DNA from: an uncultured Alphaproteobacteria bacterium
Lineage (GTDB): Bacteria; Pseudomonadota; Alphaproteobacteria; Caulobacterales; Caulobacteraceae
DNA: 64,000 bases
Reading direction: 5' to 3'
NCBI GenBank assembly: GCA_903822175.1
Contig: CAIJOB010000011.1
Location: 100,815 to 164,814 of the forward strand
Part shown: positions 1-9,023 of the stretch, in pieces
How the letters are laid out: each line of letters begins with the position of its first letter
Numbering within the stretch: position 1 is the stretch's first letter
Notes under the pieces: generated by a model
What the model was told of the DNA's origin: nothing
Databases searched by the model: none
Seen by the model: the letters and a program-made list of their open reading frames with translations, nothing else
Translations under genes and position numbers: made by a program

Positions 1-828
1 CACGTCGCTGATAAAGGGATCGCGCGACGCCCGCGTCGTCGTCGCGGCCGGCAAGGGCGTGAGCGACGCCACCGCGACCGGCTGCGGCCTAGCCACCAGC
101 GGAGCCGCTGCGACCGCCGAGTCCACCGCCAGGGCCGGGGTCCCGGCCTGGCCGAAAATCTCCTCATCCGCCGGGCGATGAGCCGTCAGGCTTCCCGAGC
201 TGTAGGACGCCGCGTGCAAGGGCGACGCATAGGTCGGGGCGCCAGAACTGGGTTGGGGCGAGGCCTTGGCGTAGCGCACGCCGGCTTCGGGACCGGCCAG
301 CGGAGCCGGGCCGACATACTTCACCCGCACATGGGCGGTGCCGGCGCGGTCATAGCCCAGCTCGATCGCGGCGGCATGGCTGAGGTCGATGACCCGCCCG
401 CCGACAAAGGGCCCACGGTCGTTGACGCGGACCAGCAGCTTCTTGCCATTGTCGAGGTTGGTCACCTCGACCATCGATGGCAGCGGCAGCGTCGTGTGCG
501 CCGCCGAGAACTGGTTCATGTCGAAGATCTCGCCGTCGGCGGTGGCCTTCATGTTGAAGGCGTCGCCGTACCAGGAGGCGATCCCGGTCTCGTCATAGCG
601 CGGCTGGTCGTGCGGCACGTACCAGATGCCACCGACCTGATAGGGCGCGTTGGTGCCGTGCGCGCTCGGATCGGCCGGCGGACGCACCGTGGAGCTCCGC
701 GACGCGCTCTGCCCGCCGCCCTTGATCGAGTACTTCGGGGTCGTCAGCGTCGAGCAGGCCGCCAGCGAGGCGCCCGCAACCAGGACCAGGGCCAACCGCC
801 CCGCCGAAACCGCATGCACGCGCGTCAT
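1..828 (-). CDS. rlpA: RlpA family septal ring lytic transglycosylase / lipoprotein, C-terminus cut by window edge
   Basis: The open frame runs from ATG at 826-828 to the window edge (276 codons) without a stop, so the C-terminus is missing. The N-terminus is a lipoprotein signal: basic start, hydrophobic stretch and lipobox LAAC with Cys25. Residues roughly 80-165 form the double-psi beta-barrel typical of RlpA: ASWYGD near its start, then NLDNGK and RVNDRGPF. The part after that is low-complexity Ala/Pro/Ser linker; any SPOR domain would lie outside the window. RlpA proteins are outer-membrane lipoproteins, and in some bacteria they cleave naked glycan strands at the septum. The neighbouring tRNA-Ser is about 1.8 kb upstream with an oppositely oriented gene pair between them. 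Confidence 0.9.
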   Translation of the reverse strand, partial: MTRVHAVSAGRLALVLVAGASLAACSTLTTPKYSIKGGGQSASRSSTVRPPADPSAHGTNAPYQVGGIWYVPHDQPRYDETGIASWYGDAFNMKATADGEIFDMNQFSAAHTTLPLPSMVEVTNLDNGKKLLVRVNDRGPFVGGRVIDLSHAAAIELGYDRAGTAHVRVKYVGPAPLAGPEAGVRYAKASPQPSSGAPTYASPLHAASYSSGSLTAHRPADEEIFGQAGTPALAVDSAVAAAPLVARPQPVAVASLTPLPAATTTRASRDPFISDV

Positions 829-988
829 CGCGAACCCTCAGATTGACTGCGGCGTAAGCTTGCCCGGCCCATGCTTTCACCTGGGTTAACCGGCTGTTGC
901 ATCGCTTCCCGGCGGGTTCGCGCCGTTGGTGGTTGAAATGCCACCCGCCGCGCCGGAAGGTGGCCCGTCGGGTGCGGAGGCCAGCGCG

Positions 989-2230
989 ATGCGGTTCGGG
1001 ATCTTCTACGAACATCAACTGCCCAAGCCGTGGAACGAGGGCGACGAGGCGCGACTGTTCCACGACGCGCTTGAGCAGGTCGTGCTCGCCGACCGGCTTG
1101 GCTACGACTACGCCTGGGAGGTCGAGCACCATTTCCTGGAGGAATATTCCCATTCCTCCGCCCCGGAGGTGTTCCTGGCGGCCTGCGCGGCGCTGACCAA
1201 GACCATCCGCGTCGGCCATGGCATCCGCCAGGTGATCCCCAACTACAACCACCCGGCCCGCACCGCCGAAGGCCTGGCGACGCTGGACATCATCTCCAGG
1301 GGCCGCCTCGACTTCGGGATCGGTGAAGGCGCGACCCGCCTGGAACTCGGCGGCTTCAAGATCCCGGCCAGGGAAAAGCGCGCCCTGGCGCTCGAAGCCG
1401 CCGAGCAGATCGCCAACATGCTGGTGATGGACCCGTACCCCGGCTTCGAGGGCGCGGGCTTCTCCTTCCCCTGCCGCAACATCGTGCCCAAGCCCGTGCA
1501 GAAGCCGCATCCGCCGATGTGGATGGCCTGCACCAACCGCGACACCATCAAGGTCGCCGCCTCCATCGGGGTCGGCGCGCTCGCCTTCTCCTTCGTCGAT
1601 CCTGAGGAGGCCAAGGCCTGGGCCGAAATCTACTACGGCATCATCAAGTCTGATCAGTGCGTGCCCATCGGCCACGCGGTGAACGCCAACCTGGCCATGG
1701 TCTCCAATTTCTCGGTCCACCCGGACCGGGCGGAGGCGATCCGGCGCGGCCAGGAGGGGTTCGAGTTCTTCAGCTATGCGGTGAACGCGCTGGTGGCCCA
1801 CGACGCCCTGCCCGGCCGCTCCACCCTGTTCGCCGATTTCCAGGCGTCGCGCGCCCGCAGCGACGACGAGATCATCGCCGCGACCAAGGCCGCCGCCCGC
1901 AACGCCAACGGCATCGGCACGCCCGACGACATCCGCGAGCACATCGCCGCCTTCCGCGACGCCGGCGTCGACCAGGTGATCTTCCTGCAGCAGGCCGGCC
2001 GCAACAAACACGCCCACATCTGTGAATCGCTTGAGCTTTTCGCCGCCGAAGTGATGCCGGCCTTCAAGGCTGAGGTCGCCGAGCGCGAGGCCAGGAAAGC
2101 CGCCGAACTCGCCCCCTACCTCGCCGCCGCCATGGCCCGCAAAAAGTGGATGCAGCCGCTCGCCGACGCCGATATTCCCATCGTGCCGGCGTCCCGCGCC
2201 AAGGCGCAGATCAACGAGGTCGCGAAGTAG
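989..2230 (+). CDS. LLM class flavin-dependent oxidoreductase (bacterial luciferase-like)
   Basis: 413-residue luciferase-like TIM-barrel monooxygenase. It begins MRFGIFYEHQLPKPW, continues with the WEVEHHF and FGIGEGATRLELGGF segments of the F420/FMN-dependent luciferase-like family, and ends in a charged tail. I chose ATG 989 because GGAGG lies at 976-980 with 8-nt spacing and because the family consensus starts here; the frame is open upstream to 926. The enzyme would use reduced flavin and O2, or F420, on an unknown substrate. It is followed after 3 nt by the Trp-rich mini-protein at 2234, which suggests translational coupling. The substrate cannot be read from the sequence. Confidence 0.88.
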   Translation: MRFGIFYEHQLPKPWNEGDEARLFHDALEQVVLADRLGYDYAWEVEHHFLEEYSHSSAPEVFLAACAALTKTIRVGHGIRQVIPNYNHPARTAEGLATLDIISRGRLDFGIGEGATRLELGGFKIPAREKRALALEAAEQIANMLVMDPYPGFEGAGFSFPCRNIVPKPVQKPHPPMWMACTNRDTIKVAASIGVGALAFSFVDPEEAKAWAEIYYGIIKSDQCVPIGHAVNANLAMVSNFSVHPDRAEAIRRGQEGFEFFSYAVNALVAHDALPGRSTLFADFQASRARSDDEIIAATKAAARNANGIGTPDDIREHIAAFRDAGVDQVIFLQQAGRNKHAHICESLELFAAEVMPAFKAEVAEREARKAAELAPYLAAAMARKKWMQPLADADIPIVPASRAKAQINEVAK

Positions 2231-2233
2231 CGC

Positions 2234-2479
2234 ATGACGGTCGCCGCGGGTTGGATTGTGGGCGGCTGGATATTCAGCGAACTGCCCGAGCAGAACGGCA
2301 AATACTGGATCGACAAGAACTGGATCTGGGGTCCCGACGGCGCCGCCAACATGACCACGGGCTATTGGATCACCGCCGGCTGGATCCTCGGTCCCGACGG
2401 GGCGAGGGACGCCACCACCGGTTACTACATCGCGGATGGTTGGATCTGGGGGCCGGAGCAGAAGCTGCCGTGGGTGTGA
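2234..2479 (+). CDS. Trp-rich 20-residue-repeat mini-protein, function unknown
   Basis: An 81-residue ORF whose ATG is 3 nt after the stop of the luciferase-like gene, so it is probably translated by coupling. It carries ten Trp residues and an obvious internal repeat of exactly 20 residues: residues 24-43 and 44-63 share the pattern Y-W-I-x3-W-I-x-GPDGA-x3-TTG, residues 64-81 form a third truncated copy (YYIADGWIWGPE), and residues 6-23 a degenerate one. There is no signal peptide or long hydrophobic helix. The regular aromatic pattern suggests short beta-hairpins, loosely like choline- or cell-wall-binding repeats, but I do not recognise the family. The repeat structure and tight spacing argue for a real gene. 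Confidence 0.62.
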   Translation: MTVAAGWIVGGWIFSELPEQNGKYWIDKNWIWGPDGAANMTTGYWITAGWILGPDGARDATTGYYIADGWIWGPEQKLPWV

Positions 2480-2507
2480 AGGTGCAGCAGCAGCCCGCCT
2501 TCGCCAA

Positions 2508-2582
2508 AGCTTCGGAGGGCATCCTGCTTCGCCCCCGAAATTGGACGCCAGTCCTACGAAGCTCCGTGGAGCGAAGCAGGAT
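2508..2582. repeat. REP-like inverted repeat at the 3' end of tRNA-Ser
   Basis: ATCCTGCTTCGC at 2521-2532 is perfectly complementary to GCGAAGCAGGAT at 2571-2582, extendable by one pair. The interior holds a second short hairpin (GCTCC-GT-GGAGC, 2561-2572) and the motif AAGCTTCGGAGG at 2508-2519. The element sits between the Trp-rich ORF and tRNA-Ser and touches the last base of the encoded CCA. Extragenic palindromes of similar wording (GCCAAAGCTTCGGAGG...) are, from memory, common in Caulobacterales. It could also act as a transcription terminator for either side. Confidence 0.6.
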
Positions 2583-2671
2583 GGCGGACGGGGTGGGATT
2601 CGAACCCACGGTAGGCTTGCACCTACGGCGGTTTTCAAGACCGCTGCCTTAAACCACTCGGCCACCCGTCC
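2582..2671 (-). tRNA. tRNA-Ser(UGA)
   Basis: Read on the minus strand, the acceptor GGACGGG pairs with CCCGTCC, followed by discriminator G and an encoded CCA. The anticodon stem GCGGT/ACCGC encloses loop CTTGAAA, giving anticodon UGA. A long class II variable arm (GTAGGTGCAAGCCTAC) and the T-arm GTGGGTTCGAATCCCAC are present, as expected for serine tRNAs. Length is 90 nt including CCA. Confidence 0.97.
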
Positions 2672-2718
2672 GGGAGGCGGTGTCTAGCAGGCGACGGCCC
2701 GCCGCTCCACCATCAGAG

Positions 2719-4344
2719 CTAGCGCAGGCCCTTTAGCGCCCCCGCCATCTCGTCGAACACCGCCGTCCAGTCACCGGGAACCGACTGGCGGAACAGGCGG
2801 GTGTGCGGATACCAGGGGCTGTCGTCGCGGGCGCTCATCCAGCGCCAGTCGGAGACGGCCGGCAGGGCTACCCAGGTGTTGACGCCCAGCGCGCCGGCCA
2901 GGTGGGCGACGCTGGTGTCCGGGGTGATCACCAGGTCGCAGCAGCTCATCGCCGCGGCGGTGTCGACAAAGGCCTCGGGGCCGGGATCGAAGCCCTCGCC
3001 CAGGTCTTCCACGGCCATGCCCTTCGGCAGGGTATGGAGCTGCTCCAGGCCATTCACCTTCTGCAGGCTGATCAGGCGAACGTCCGGCAGGGCCGCCAGG
3101 CCCTTGAGCGCCGCCAGCGGGAACGAGCGCTGCAGCGGGAGCGCATAGGGCAAGGTGCTGCCCTGCCAGACGACGCCGACCTTGAAGCCTTGCGGCCCGA
3201 TCGCCTCGCGCCAATGGGCGACGCGGGCCGGGTCCGCGCGCAGGTAGGGCGCGTTCGGCAAGCTCTCCAGCGTCGTCTTGAAGGCGTGCGGCAGGCTGAG
3301 CAGCGGGCTTTGATAGTCGTAGCTCTCGCCGGCCTCGTCCTCGCCCCGCAGGTTGATCGACGGGCTGAGCGTCTGCAGCAGGGCGTGCATGGCCTTTGGC
3401 GCGGCCAGCGTCACCCGGGCGCCCGCCTGCTCCGCGGCCAGGACAAAGCGGGCGAACTGGATCACGTCGCCCTGGTAGAGCTCGGGGAAGACGAACAGCG
3501 ACTTGCCCTTCAATCGCTCTCCCGCCCAGGGCCGCTCCAGGCCATAGCGCGGATCGTCGAAGGTCGGGCAGCGCTTGCGCCACTCGTATTCCTCGAAGCC
3601 CCCGAGATAGTCGCCCAGCTGCAATCGGCAGAGCGCGCGGTTGTGGTGGGCGATGGCGAGGTCGGGGTTGAGCGCGACGGCCTGGCCGTAGCTCTCCACC
3701 GCCTCCTCCACGCGGCCGAGGTCCCGCAGGGTGCCGCCGCGGTTGTACCAGGCCGCGACATTCTTAGGGTCGAGCGCCAGGGCTGCGTCATAGTCGGCGA
3801 GCGCGGCGTCACGGCGGCCGAGCGCGCGCAGCGAGGCGCCGCGGTCGTTGAACACGCCGGCGTTCCGGGGATTGAGCTGTAGGGCGCGGTCGTAGCTGGC
3901 GATCGCCTCCTCCGTGCGACCAAGGGCCTGCAGGGCGGCGCCGCGGTTGTGGTGGGGCGCGGCAAGGTCCGGCTGCAGGGCGATCGCCCGATCGAAGTCG
4001 GCCAGCGCCTCCTCTTGCCGTCCTGCGGCGGCTAGGGCCAGACCACGGTTGCCGTACATCGGCGCGGCCTCGGGACTGAGCGCGATGGCCTGCGACATGA
4101 AATCGATCGCCGGGACCGGCTGGCCCGCCTGATAGGCGACCAGGCCCAGCAGATGCAGCGCCTCGGCGTTCTTCGGATCGCGCCGCAGCACCTCCTCATA
4201 GACCGACGCCGCGCTGCGCAGGTCGCCCGAGTTGTGCCGGTCGAGCCCCATCTGGAACATGGCGAGGGTCTCTTTCGCCTGGCTCGCCTGGTTCGGGGCC
4301 TCGTTCCGCAGCCCGTCCAGCCGACTGAAATCGAATTCGTCCAC
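2719..4344 (-). CDS. TPR-repeat protein with C-terminal glycosyltransferase-like domain
   Basis: 541 residues, starting at GTG 4342-4344; an in-frame TAA lies nine nucleotides upstream, so no longer start is possible. Residues about 25-265 are tandem tetratricopeptide repeats, each with the NRG-x-AL-x-LGR-x-EEA signature, about six or seven copies. Residues about 270-541 look like the GT9/O-GlcNAc-transferase-like domain often fused to TPRs in proteobacteria, including the DTSVAHLAGALG motif and W-x-W near the C-terminus. Such proteins are cytoplasmic, and the acceptor is unknown; modification of flagellin or other proteins is one possibility in this order, but nothing nearby supports it. Confidence 0.82.
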   Translation of the reverse strand: MDEFDFSRLDGLRNEAPNQASQAKETLAMFQMGLDRHNSGDLRSAASVYEEVLRRDPKNAEALHLLGLVAYQAGQPVPAIDFMSQAIALSPEAAPMYGNRGLALAAAGRQEEALADFDRAIALQPDLAAPHHNRGAALQALGRTEEAIASYDRALQLNPRNAGVFNDRGASLRALGRRDAALADYDAALALDPKNVAAWYNRGGTLRDLGRVEEAVESYGQAVALNPDLAIAHHNRALCRLQLGDYLGGFEEYEWRKRCPTFDDPRYGLERPWAGERLKGKSLFVFPELYQGDVIQFARFVLAAEQAGARVTLAAPKAMHALLQTLSPSINLRGEDEAGESYDYQSPLLSLPHAFKTTLESLPNAPYLRADPARVAHWREAIGPQGFKVGVVWQGSTLPYALPLQRSFPLAALKGLAALPDVRLISLQKVNGLEQLHTLPKGMAVEDLGEGFDPGPEAFVDTAAAMSCCDLVITPDTSVAHLAGALGVNTWVALPAVSDWRWMSARDDSPWYPHTRLFRQSVPGDWTAVFDEMAGALKGLR

Positions 4345-4529
4345 GTGTCGTTACGCCATCCCTGCGTCTCGGGCGTCATGCCGGACCGCGCGCGGGTTGA
4401 ACGCCAAAAGGCCTACCCTGACAAGCGGGCCTCTCCGCCCAGGTTGACGCCACGTGCGGGTCGACAGCCGCCCTCACCGGCGTAGGTTGTGGCAAATGCC
4501 CGGAACGGGCTCCCCGGGGAGGGACGAAG

Positions 4530-6269
4530 ATGCATGACCTGGTGATGCGCGGCGGGACCGTGGTCGACGGCACGGGCGCTGCGCCCCGTGTGGCGGACGT
4601 GGCGGTGGACGGCGGCCTGATCAGCCGGGTCGGCGTGGTCCTTGAGCCCGGTCGGCGCGAGATCGACGCCACGGGCCTGCTGGTGACGCCCGGCTGGGTC
4701 GACATCCACACCCACTATGATGGCCAGGCCACCTGGGACTCCTATCTCTCGCCCTCCTGCTGGCATGGGGTGACGACGGTGGTGATGGGCAACTGCGGCG
4801 TCGGCTTCGCACCGGCCCGGCCCGACCGCCACGACTGGCTGATCAGCCTGATGGAGTCGGTGGAGGACATCCCGGGCTCGGCGCTGGCCGAGGGGATCAA
4901 GTGGGAGTGGGAGACCTTCCCGGAATATCTCGACGCGCTCGACCGCAAGCCCTTCGTGCTCGACGTCGCCACGCAAGCCCCGCACGGCTCGATCCGCGCC
5001 TATGTCATGGGCGAGCGTGGCGCACGCAACGAAGAAGCCACCACCGCTGACATCGCCGAGATGGCCAGGATCACCCGCGAGGCCCTGGAGGCCGGCGCGC
5101 TCGGCTTCTCGACCTCCCGCACCCAGCTGCACCGCGCCAAGGATGGCGAGCCGGTGCCCGGCACCTTCGCCGGCGCCGACGAGATGGTCGGCATCGGCAA
5201 GGCGCTGGGCGAGGCCGGCCACGGGGTCTTCGAGATCGCCTCCGACATGATGATCCCGGAGGACGAGTTCGCCTGGATGAAGCAGTTCGCCGCGGCCTCC
5301 GGCCTGCCGGTCACCTTCGGCATGCTGCAGTCGCCGATCCAGCCGGAGAAGTGGCGCGACCTCTTGAAGCTGACGGAACAGGCCCGTGCGGAAGGCGCCA
5401 TGATCACCGCCCAGATCGCCTGTCGGCCCACCGGTATGGTGCTGGGCTGGCAGTCGACGGTGCATCCCTTCGTGATGAAGACCGCCTACCGCGAGATCGC
5501 CAAACTGCCCTTCGCCGAACGTCTGGCACACCTGAAGGACCCGGCGGTCCGCGAGGCCATCATCACCGAGGTCACCCCGCCGCCGCCCGGGATCGGCGCG
5601 ATCCTGACCCACGGCTTTGGCACCATGTTCCGCCTGGAGCGCAACGGCCGGCTCGACTACGAACCGCGCGCCGAGGATTCCATCGCCGCCGAGGCGCAGG
5701 CCGCGGGCGTCGATCCGCAGGCGATCATCTACGACATGCTGATGGAGAACGACGGGCGCGGGTACATCTACCTGCCGCTGCTCAACTATTCGAAGTTCAA
5801 CTTCGACCACATCGCCGAGATGATGCAGCACGAGGCGACGATCCTGTCGCTGTCGGACGGCGGCGCCCACTGCGGAGTGATCTGCGACGCCAGCTTCCCG
5901 ACCTACATGCTGAGCTACTGGGTCCGCGACCGCGAACGCGGCCAGCGCCTGCCGCTGGAAAAGGTGGTGGCCATGCAGACCCGCGACACCGCCCGCCTCT
6001 ACGGCATGAACGACCGCGGCATGCTGAAGCCCGGCCTGAAGGCCGACATCAACGTCATCGACTTCGAGCGCCTGAACATCCTGGCGCCGGAGATGATCTT
6101 CGACCTGCCCGCCGAGGGCCGTCGTCTGGTGCAGCGGGCCGAGGGCTATCGGGCGACCGTGGTGTCGGGCGTGGTGACCTTCGAACACGGCGAGGCGACC
6201 GGCGAACTGCCAGGCCGGCTGGTGCGCGGGCCGCAGAGGGCGCCAGAGACCCTGCTCGCGGCGGAATAG
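4530..6269 (+). CDS. N-acyl-D-amino-acid deacylase family amidohydrolase
   Basis: 579 residues, preceded by GGGGAGGGA with good spacing to ATG 4530. The metal-binding HTHYDGQ motif (about residue 66), NCGVGFAP (about residue 90) and SDGGAHCG (about residue 445) are those of the amidohydrolase-3 / D-aminoacylase branch. Family members hydrolyse N-acyl-D-amino acids or similar amides with a zinc centre. It lies 33 nt before an alpha/beta hydrolase in the same direction, so the two may be co-transcribed for catabolism of an acylated compound. The exact substrate is not determined; hydantoinase-like activity is an alternative. Confidence 0.85.
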   Translation: MHDLVMRGGTVVDGTGAAPRVADVAVDGGLISRVGVVLEPGRREIDATGLLVTPGWVDIHTHYDGQATWDSYLSPSCWHGVTTVVMGNCGVGFAPARPDRHDWLISLMESVEDIPGSALAEGIKWEWETFPEYLDALDRKPFVLDVATQAPHGSIRAYVMGERGARNEEATTADIAEMARITREALEAGALGFSTSRTQLHRAKDGEPVPGTFAGADEMVGIGKALGEAGHGVFEIASDMMIPEDEFAWMKQFAAASGLPVTFGMLQSPIQPEKWRDLLKLTEQARAEGAMITAQIACRPTGMVLGWQSTVHPFVMKTAYREIAKLPFAERLAHLKDPAVREAIITEVTPPPPGIGAILTHGFGTMFRLERNGRLDYEPRAEDSIAAEAQAAGVDPQAIIYDMLMENDGRGYIYLPLLNYSKFNFDHIAEMMQHEATILSLSDGGAHCGVICDASFPTYMLSYWVRDRERGQRLPLEKVVAMQTRDTARLYGMNDRGMLKPGLKADINVIDFERLNILAPEMIFDLPAEGRRLVQRAEGYRATVVSGVVTFEHGEATGELPGRLVRGPQRAPETLLAAE

Positions 6270-6302
6270 CATCCGGAGGACAAGCTTGGCCGTATCCCAG
6301 CG

Positions 6303-7178
6303 ATGAGCCAGACGACCTCTCACATGTTCGCCTCCGAAGGCGCGATCCTGCGCGGCGCGCTCTACCTGCCGCAGGGCAACGGGCCCTTCCCCATCGTCGT
6401 CCTGGCGCACGGCTTTTCCGCCGTCGCCGCCCAACTGGAGCCGCAGGCCCGCGCCTTCGCCGCCGCCGGCTTCGCGGCCTTCGTCTACGACAATCCGGGC
6501 TTTGGCCTCTCCGGCGGTTCTCCGCGCCAAGAGGTCGATCCGGTGCGCCAGGTGCGTGGTTACCGCGACGCGGTCAGCTACGTTCGCACCCTGCCCGGCC
6601 TCGATCCGGAGCGCATCGCCATCTGGGGCTCCAGCTTCTCCGGCGGACACGTGCTGCAGGCCGGCGCCATGGACCGGCGCGTGCGTGTGGTGATCTCCCA
6701 GGCGCCCTTCATCAGCGGCTGGGAGCTGATCGGCGGCTGGCCGAACGCTGAGGATGTCATCGCCATGACCCAGGCCGAGCGTGAGGCCCGCGCCGCCGGC
6801 GCTGAGCCGACGGTCATGCGGGTGGTCGGCAAGCCCGACGAGCCCTGCGCGCTCCCCGGCGCGGACGGCTACGCCTATTTCACGGGAACCGGCGGCCCGA
6901 CCTGGAAGAACGAGATCACGCTGTCATCCCTCGAACTTGCCCGCGCGCACGAACCGGCCAAGTGGATCGAGCGGCTCGCGCCGCGTCCGTTGCTGATGAT
7001 CGTCGCCGACAACGACCTGGTCACGCCGACCGCGCATGCGCTGGCGGCCTTCGAACGCGCCGGATCGCCGAAGCAGCTTGTCCGCGTGGCCGGCGGCCAC
7101 TTCGACGTCTATGCGGGCGCGGGCTTCGACACCGCCACCGCCGCGACCATCGCCTGGCTCAAGGCCCACCTGGCCTAA
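6303..7178 (+). CDS. alpha/beta hydrolase family protein
   Basis: 291-residue alpha/beta hydrolase. The nucleophile elbow GSSFSGG is near residue 117, the acidic residue is in ADNDLVTP near 238, and the catalytic His is in GGHFDVYAG near 265; the oxyanion region is LAHGFSA. The fold resembles dienelactone-hydrolase/DUF1100-like esterases. No ideal Shine-Dalgarno lies directly before ATG 6303; the nearest, GGAGG at 6275-6279, precedes a six-codon TTG mini-ORF whose TGA overlaps this ATG, so initiation may be coupled. It probably works with the upstream amidohydrolase; the substrate is unknown. Confidence 0.83.
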   Translation: MSQTTSHMFASEGAILRGALYLPQGNGPFPIVVLAHGFSAVAAQLEPQARAFAAAGFAAFVYDNPGFGLSGGSPRQEVDPVRQVRGYRDAVSYVRTLPGLDPERIAIWGSSFSGGHVLQAGAMDRRVRVVISQAPFISGWELIGGWPNAEDVIAMTQAEREARAAGAEPTVMRVVGKPDEPCALPGADGYAYFTGTGGPTWKNEITLSSLELARAHEPAKWIERLAPRPLLMIVADNDLVTPTAHALAAFERAGSPKQLVRVAGGHFDVYAGAGFDTATAATIAWLKAHLA

Positions 7179-7279
7179 GCCCGCAGCCGGGCTGGCGCCG
7201 TCTTCAGCTCTTGTCGGCTTGCCGTAGCGGCATGGAACACTAGGGTCTCCGGCTCACGAGACGGAAAGGCCGCGCCCCC

Positions 7280-8014
7280 ATGTACCAGCTCCACTACTGG
7301 CCGACGCCGAACGGCAAGAAGGTCACCGTCCTGCTGGAAGAGCTGGGCGTCCCCTACGAGGTCGTGGCGATGAACATCGGGCGCGGCGACCAGTTCACGC
7401 AAGCCTCGCTGAAGATCAGCCCCAACAATCGCATGCCGGCCCTCGTCGACACCCAGCCCACCGGCGGCGGCGAGCCGGTCAGCGTCTTCGAGAGCGGCGC
7501 GATCATGCTCTATCTCGCGGAGAAGGAAGGCCGCTTCTGGCCGCAGGACACCCGGACCAAATACGACGTCGTCCAGTGGGTGATGTGGCAGATGGCCAAC
7601 CAGGGCCCCAAGACCGGCGAGCGCGGCCACTTCTCACGCGTGCCGCCCGAACAGGGCGATCAGGCCTACGCCAACCGCCGGTTCGCCGACGAGGTCCACC
7701 GGATGTACGGGGTCCTCAACAACCGGCTCTTCGACCGCCGCTACCTGGCCGGCGCCGAGTACACGATCGCCGACATGATCTGCTATCCGTGGACCGCCAG
7801 CTGGAAGCTGCAGGGCATCGACCTGGACGAGTTCAAATACTTCAAGCGCTGGTTCGAGGAGCTGTCGGGCCGGCCTGCCGTTGTCGCGGGCATGGCGGTC
7901 ACGGCCGGTCCGCCAGAAGACCCCGCCAGCGTGACGCCCGAGGAACAGGCTCGGCGGCGCGGACTGCTCTACAACCAGCGCGCCCGGCCCGCGCCGGAGG
8001 GCGGCCTGGCATGA
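7280..8014 (+). CDS. Nu-class glutathione S-transferase (YfcG-like)
   Basis: 244 residues. The thioredoxin-like N-terminal domain begins [15 protein letters not shown]; the T-x-N signature in place of a catalytic Ser/Tyr is that of the Nu class, whose members act as glutathione-dependent disulfide-bond oxidoreductases or peroxidases. The glutathione-binding NNRMPALV and ESGAIMLYL segments follow, then a helical C-terminal domain with [18 protein letters not shown] precedes ATG 7280. Its stop overlaps the start of the next gene (ATGA at 8011-8014), so the two form an operon. Confidence 0.88.
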   Translation: MYQLHYWPTPNGKKVTVLLEELGVPYEVVAMNIGRGDQFTQASLKISPNNRMPALVDTQPTGGGEPVSVFESGAIMLYLAEKEGRFWPQDTRTKYDVVQWVMWQMANQGPKTGERGHFSRVPPEQGDQAYANRRFADEVHRMYGVLNNRLFDRRYLAGAEYTIADMICYPWTASWKLQGIDLDEFKYFKRWFEELSGRPAVVAGMAVTAGPPEDPASVTPEEQARRRGLLYNQRARPAPEGGLA

Positions 8015-9023
8015 CTGAGCGCCTGCCGATCATCGACATGACGGCCCTGGCCGAGCCCGGCGACGCCGCCGGCCGCGCCAGGGTCGCCGAGGAGATCGCG
8101 CAGGCCTGCCGCGCCCACGGCTTCTTCTATCTGGTCGGCCACGGCATCGGCGCCGATGTGCTGGACGCGCTGGAGGCCGAAAGCCGCCGGTTCTTCGCCC
8201 TGCCACTCGCGGCGAAGATGGCGATCTCCATGGCGCGGGGCGGCAAGGCGTGGCGCGGCTATTTCCCGGTGGGCGGCGAGCTGACCTCCGGTCGCCCGGA
8301 TCTGAAGGAAGGCCTCTACCTGGGCGCCGAACTCGGCCCAGATCATCCGCGTGTGCGGGCCGGCGTGGCCATGCACGGGGCGAACTTGTGGCCTACCGAA
8401 CCGCCCGGCCTCAAGGCCGCCGCCAGCGCCTACATGGACGGCGCGACGCGGGCTGCGGCGACGCTGATGGAGGGCGTTTCGCTGAGCCTTGGCCTCGACG
8501 CGCAATACTTCGCCCGTGCCTATACCGCCGAGCCCACAGTGCTATTCCGCATCTTCCATTATCCGGCCAGCGGCGCGCCCGACGTCGACTGGAGCCAGTC
8601 CTGGGGTGTCGGCGAGCACACTGACTACGGCCTCCTCACCCTGCTGGCCCAGGATCGCCACGGTGGCCTGCAGGTGAAGGCGCCCTCAGGCTGGATTGAG
8701 GCTCCGCCCATCGAGGGCGCGCTGGTCTGCAATATCGGCGACATGCTGGAACGGCTGACTGGCGGGCGCTTCAAATCTACGCCGCACCGGGTGCGCAACG
8801 TCAGCGGCCACGACCGCCTGTCCTTTCCGCTGTTCTTCGATCCCGACTTCATGGTCCCCATGCGGCCCCTGCCCGCCGTCGCCACCGATGCCGCGCTGCA
8901 TGACGCCGACAAGGCCGAACGCTGGGACCGGGCCTCGGTCCACGAGTTCGAAGGGACCTACGGCGATTACCTGCTGGAGAAGGTCGGCAAGGTGTTTCCG
9001 CAGCTCAAGGAAGCCGCGCTCGG

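Noticed and set aside
593..2665. 690-residue minus-strand open frame
   Set aside because: It runs antisense to the luciferase-like gene and through tRNA-Ser and rlpA; high G+C leaves long open shadow frames and the translation resembles no protein.
4413..6650. 745-residue minus-strand open frame
   Set aside because: Antisense to the amidohydrolase, which has clear motifs and a ribosome-binding site; the product is His/Gly/Arg low-complexity typical of shadows.
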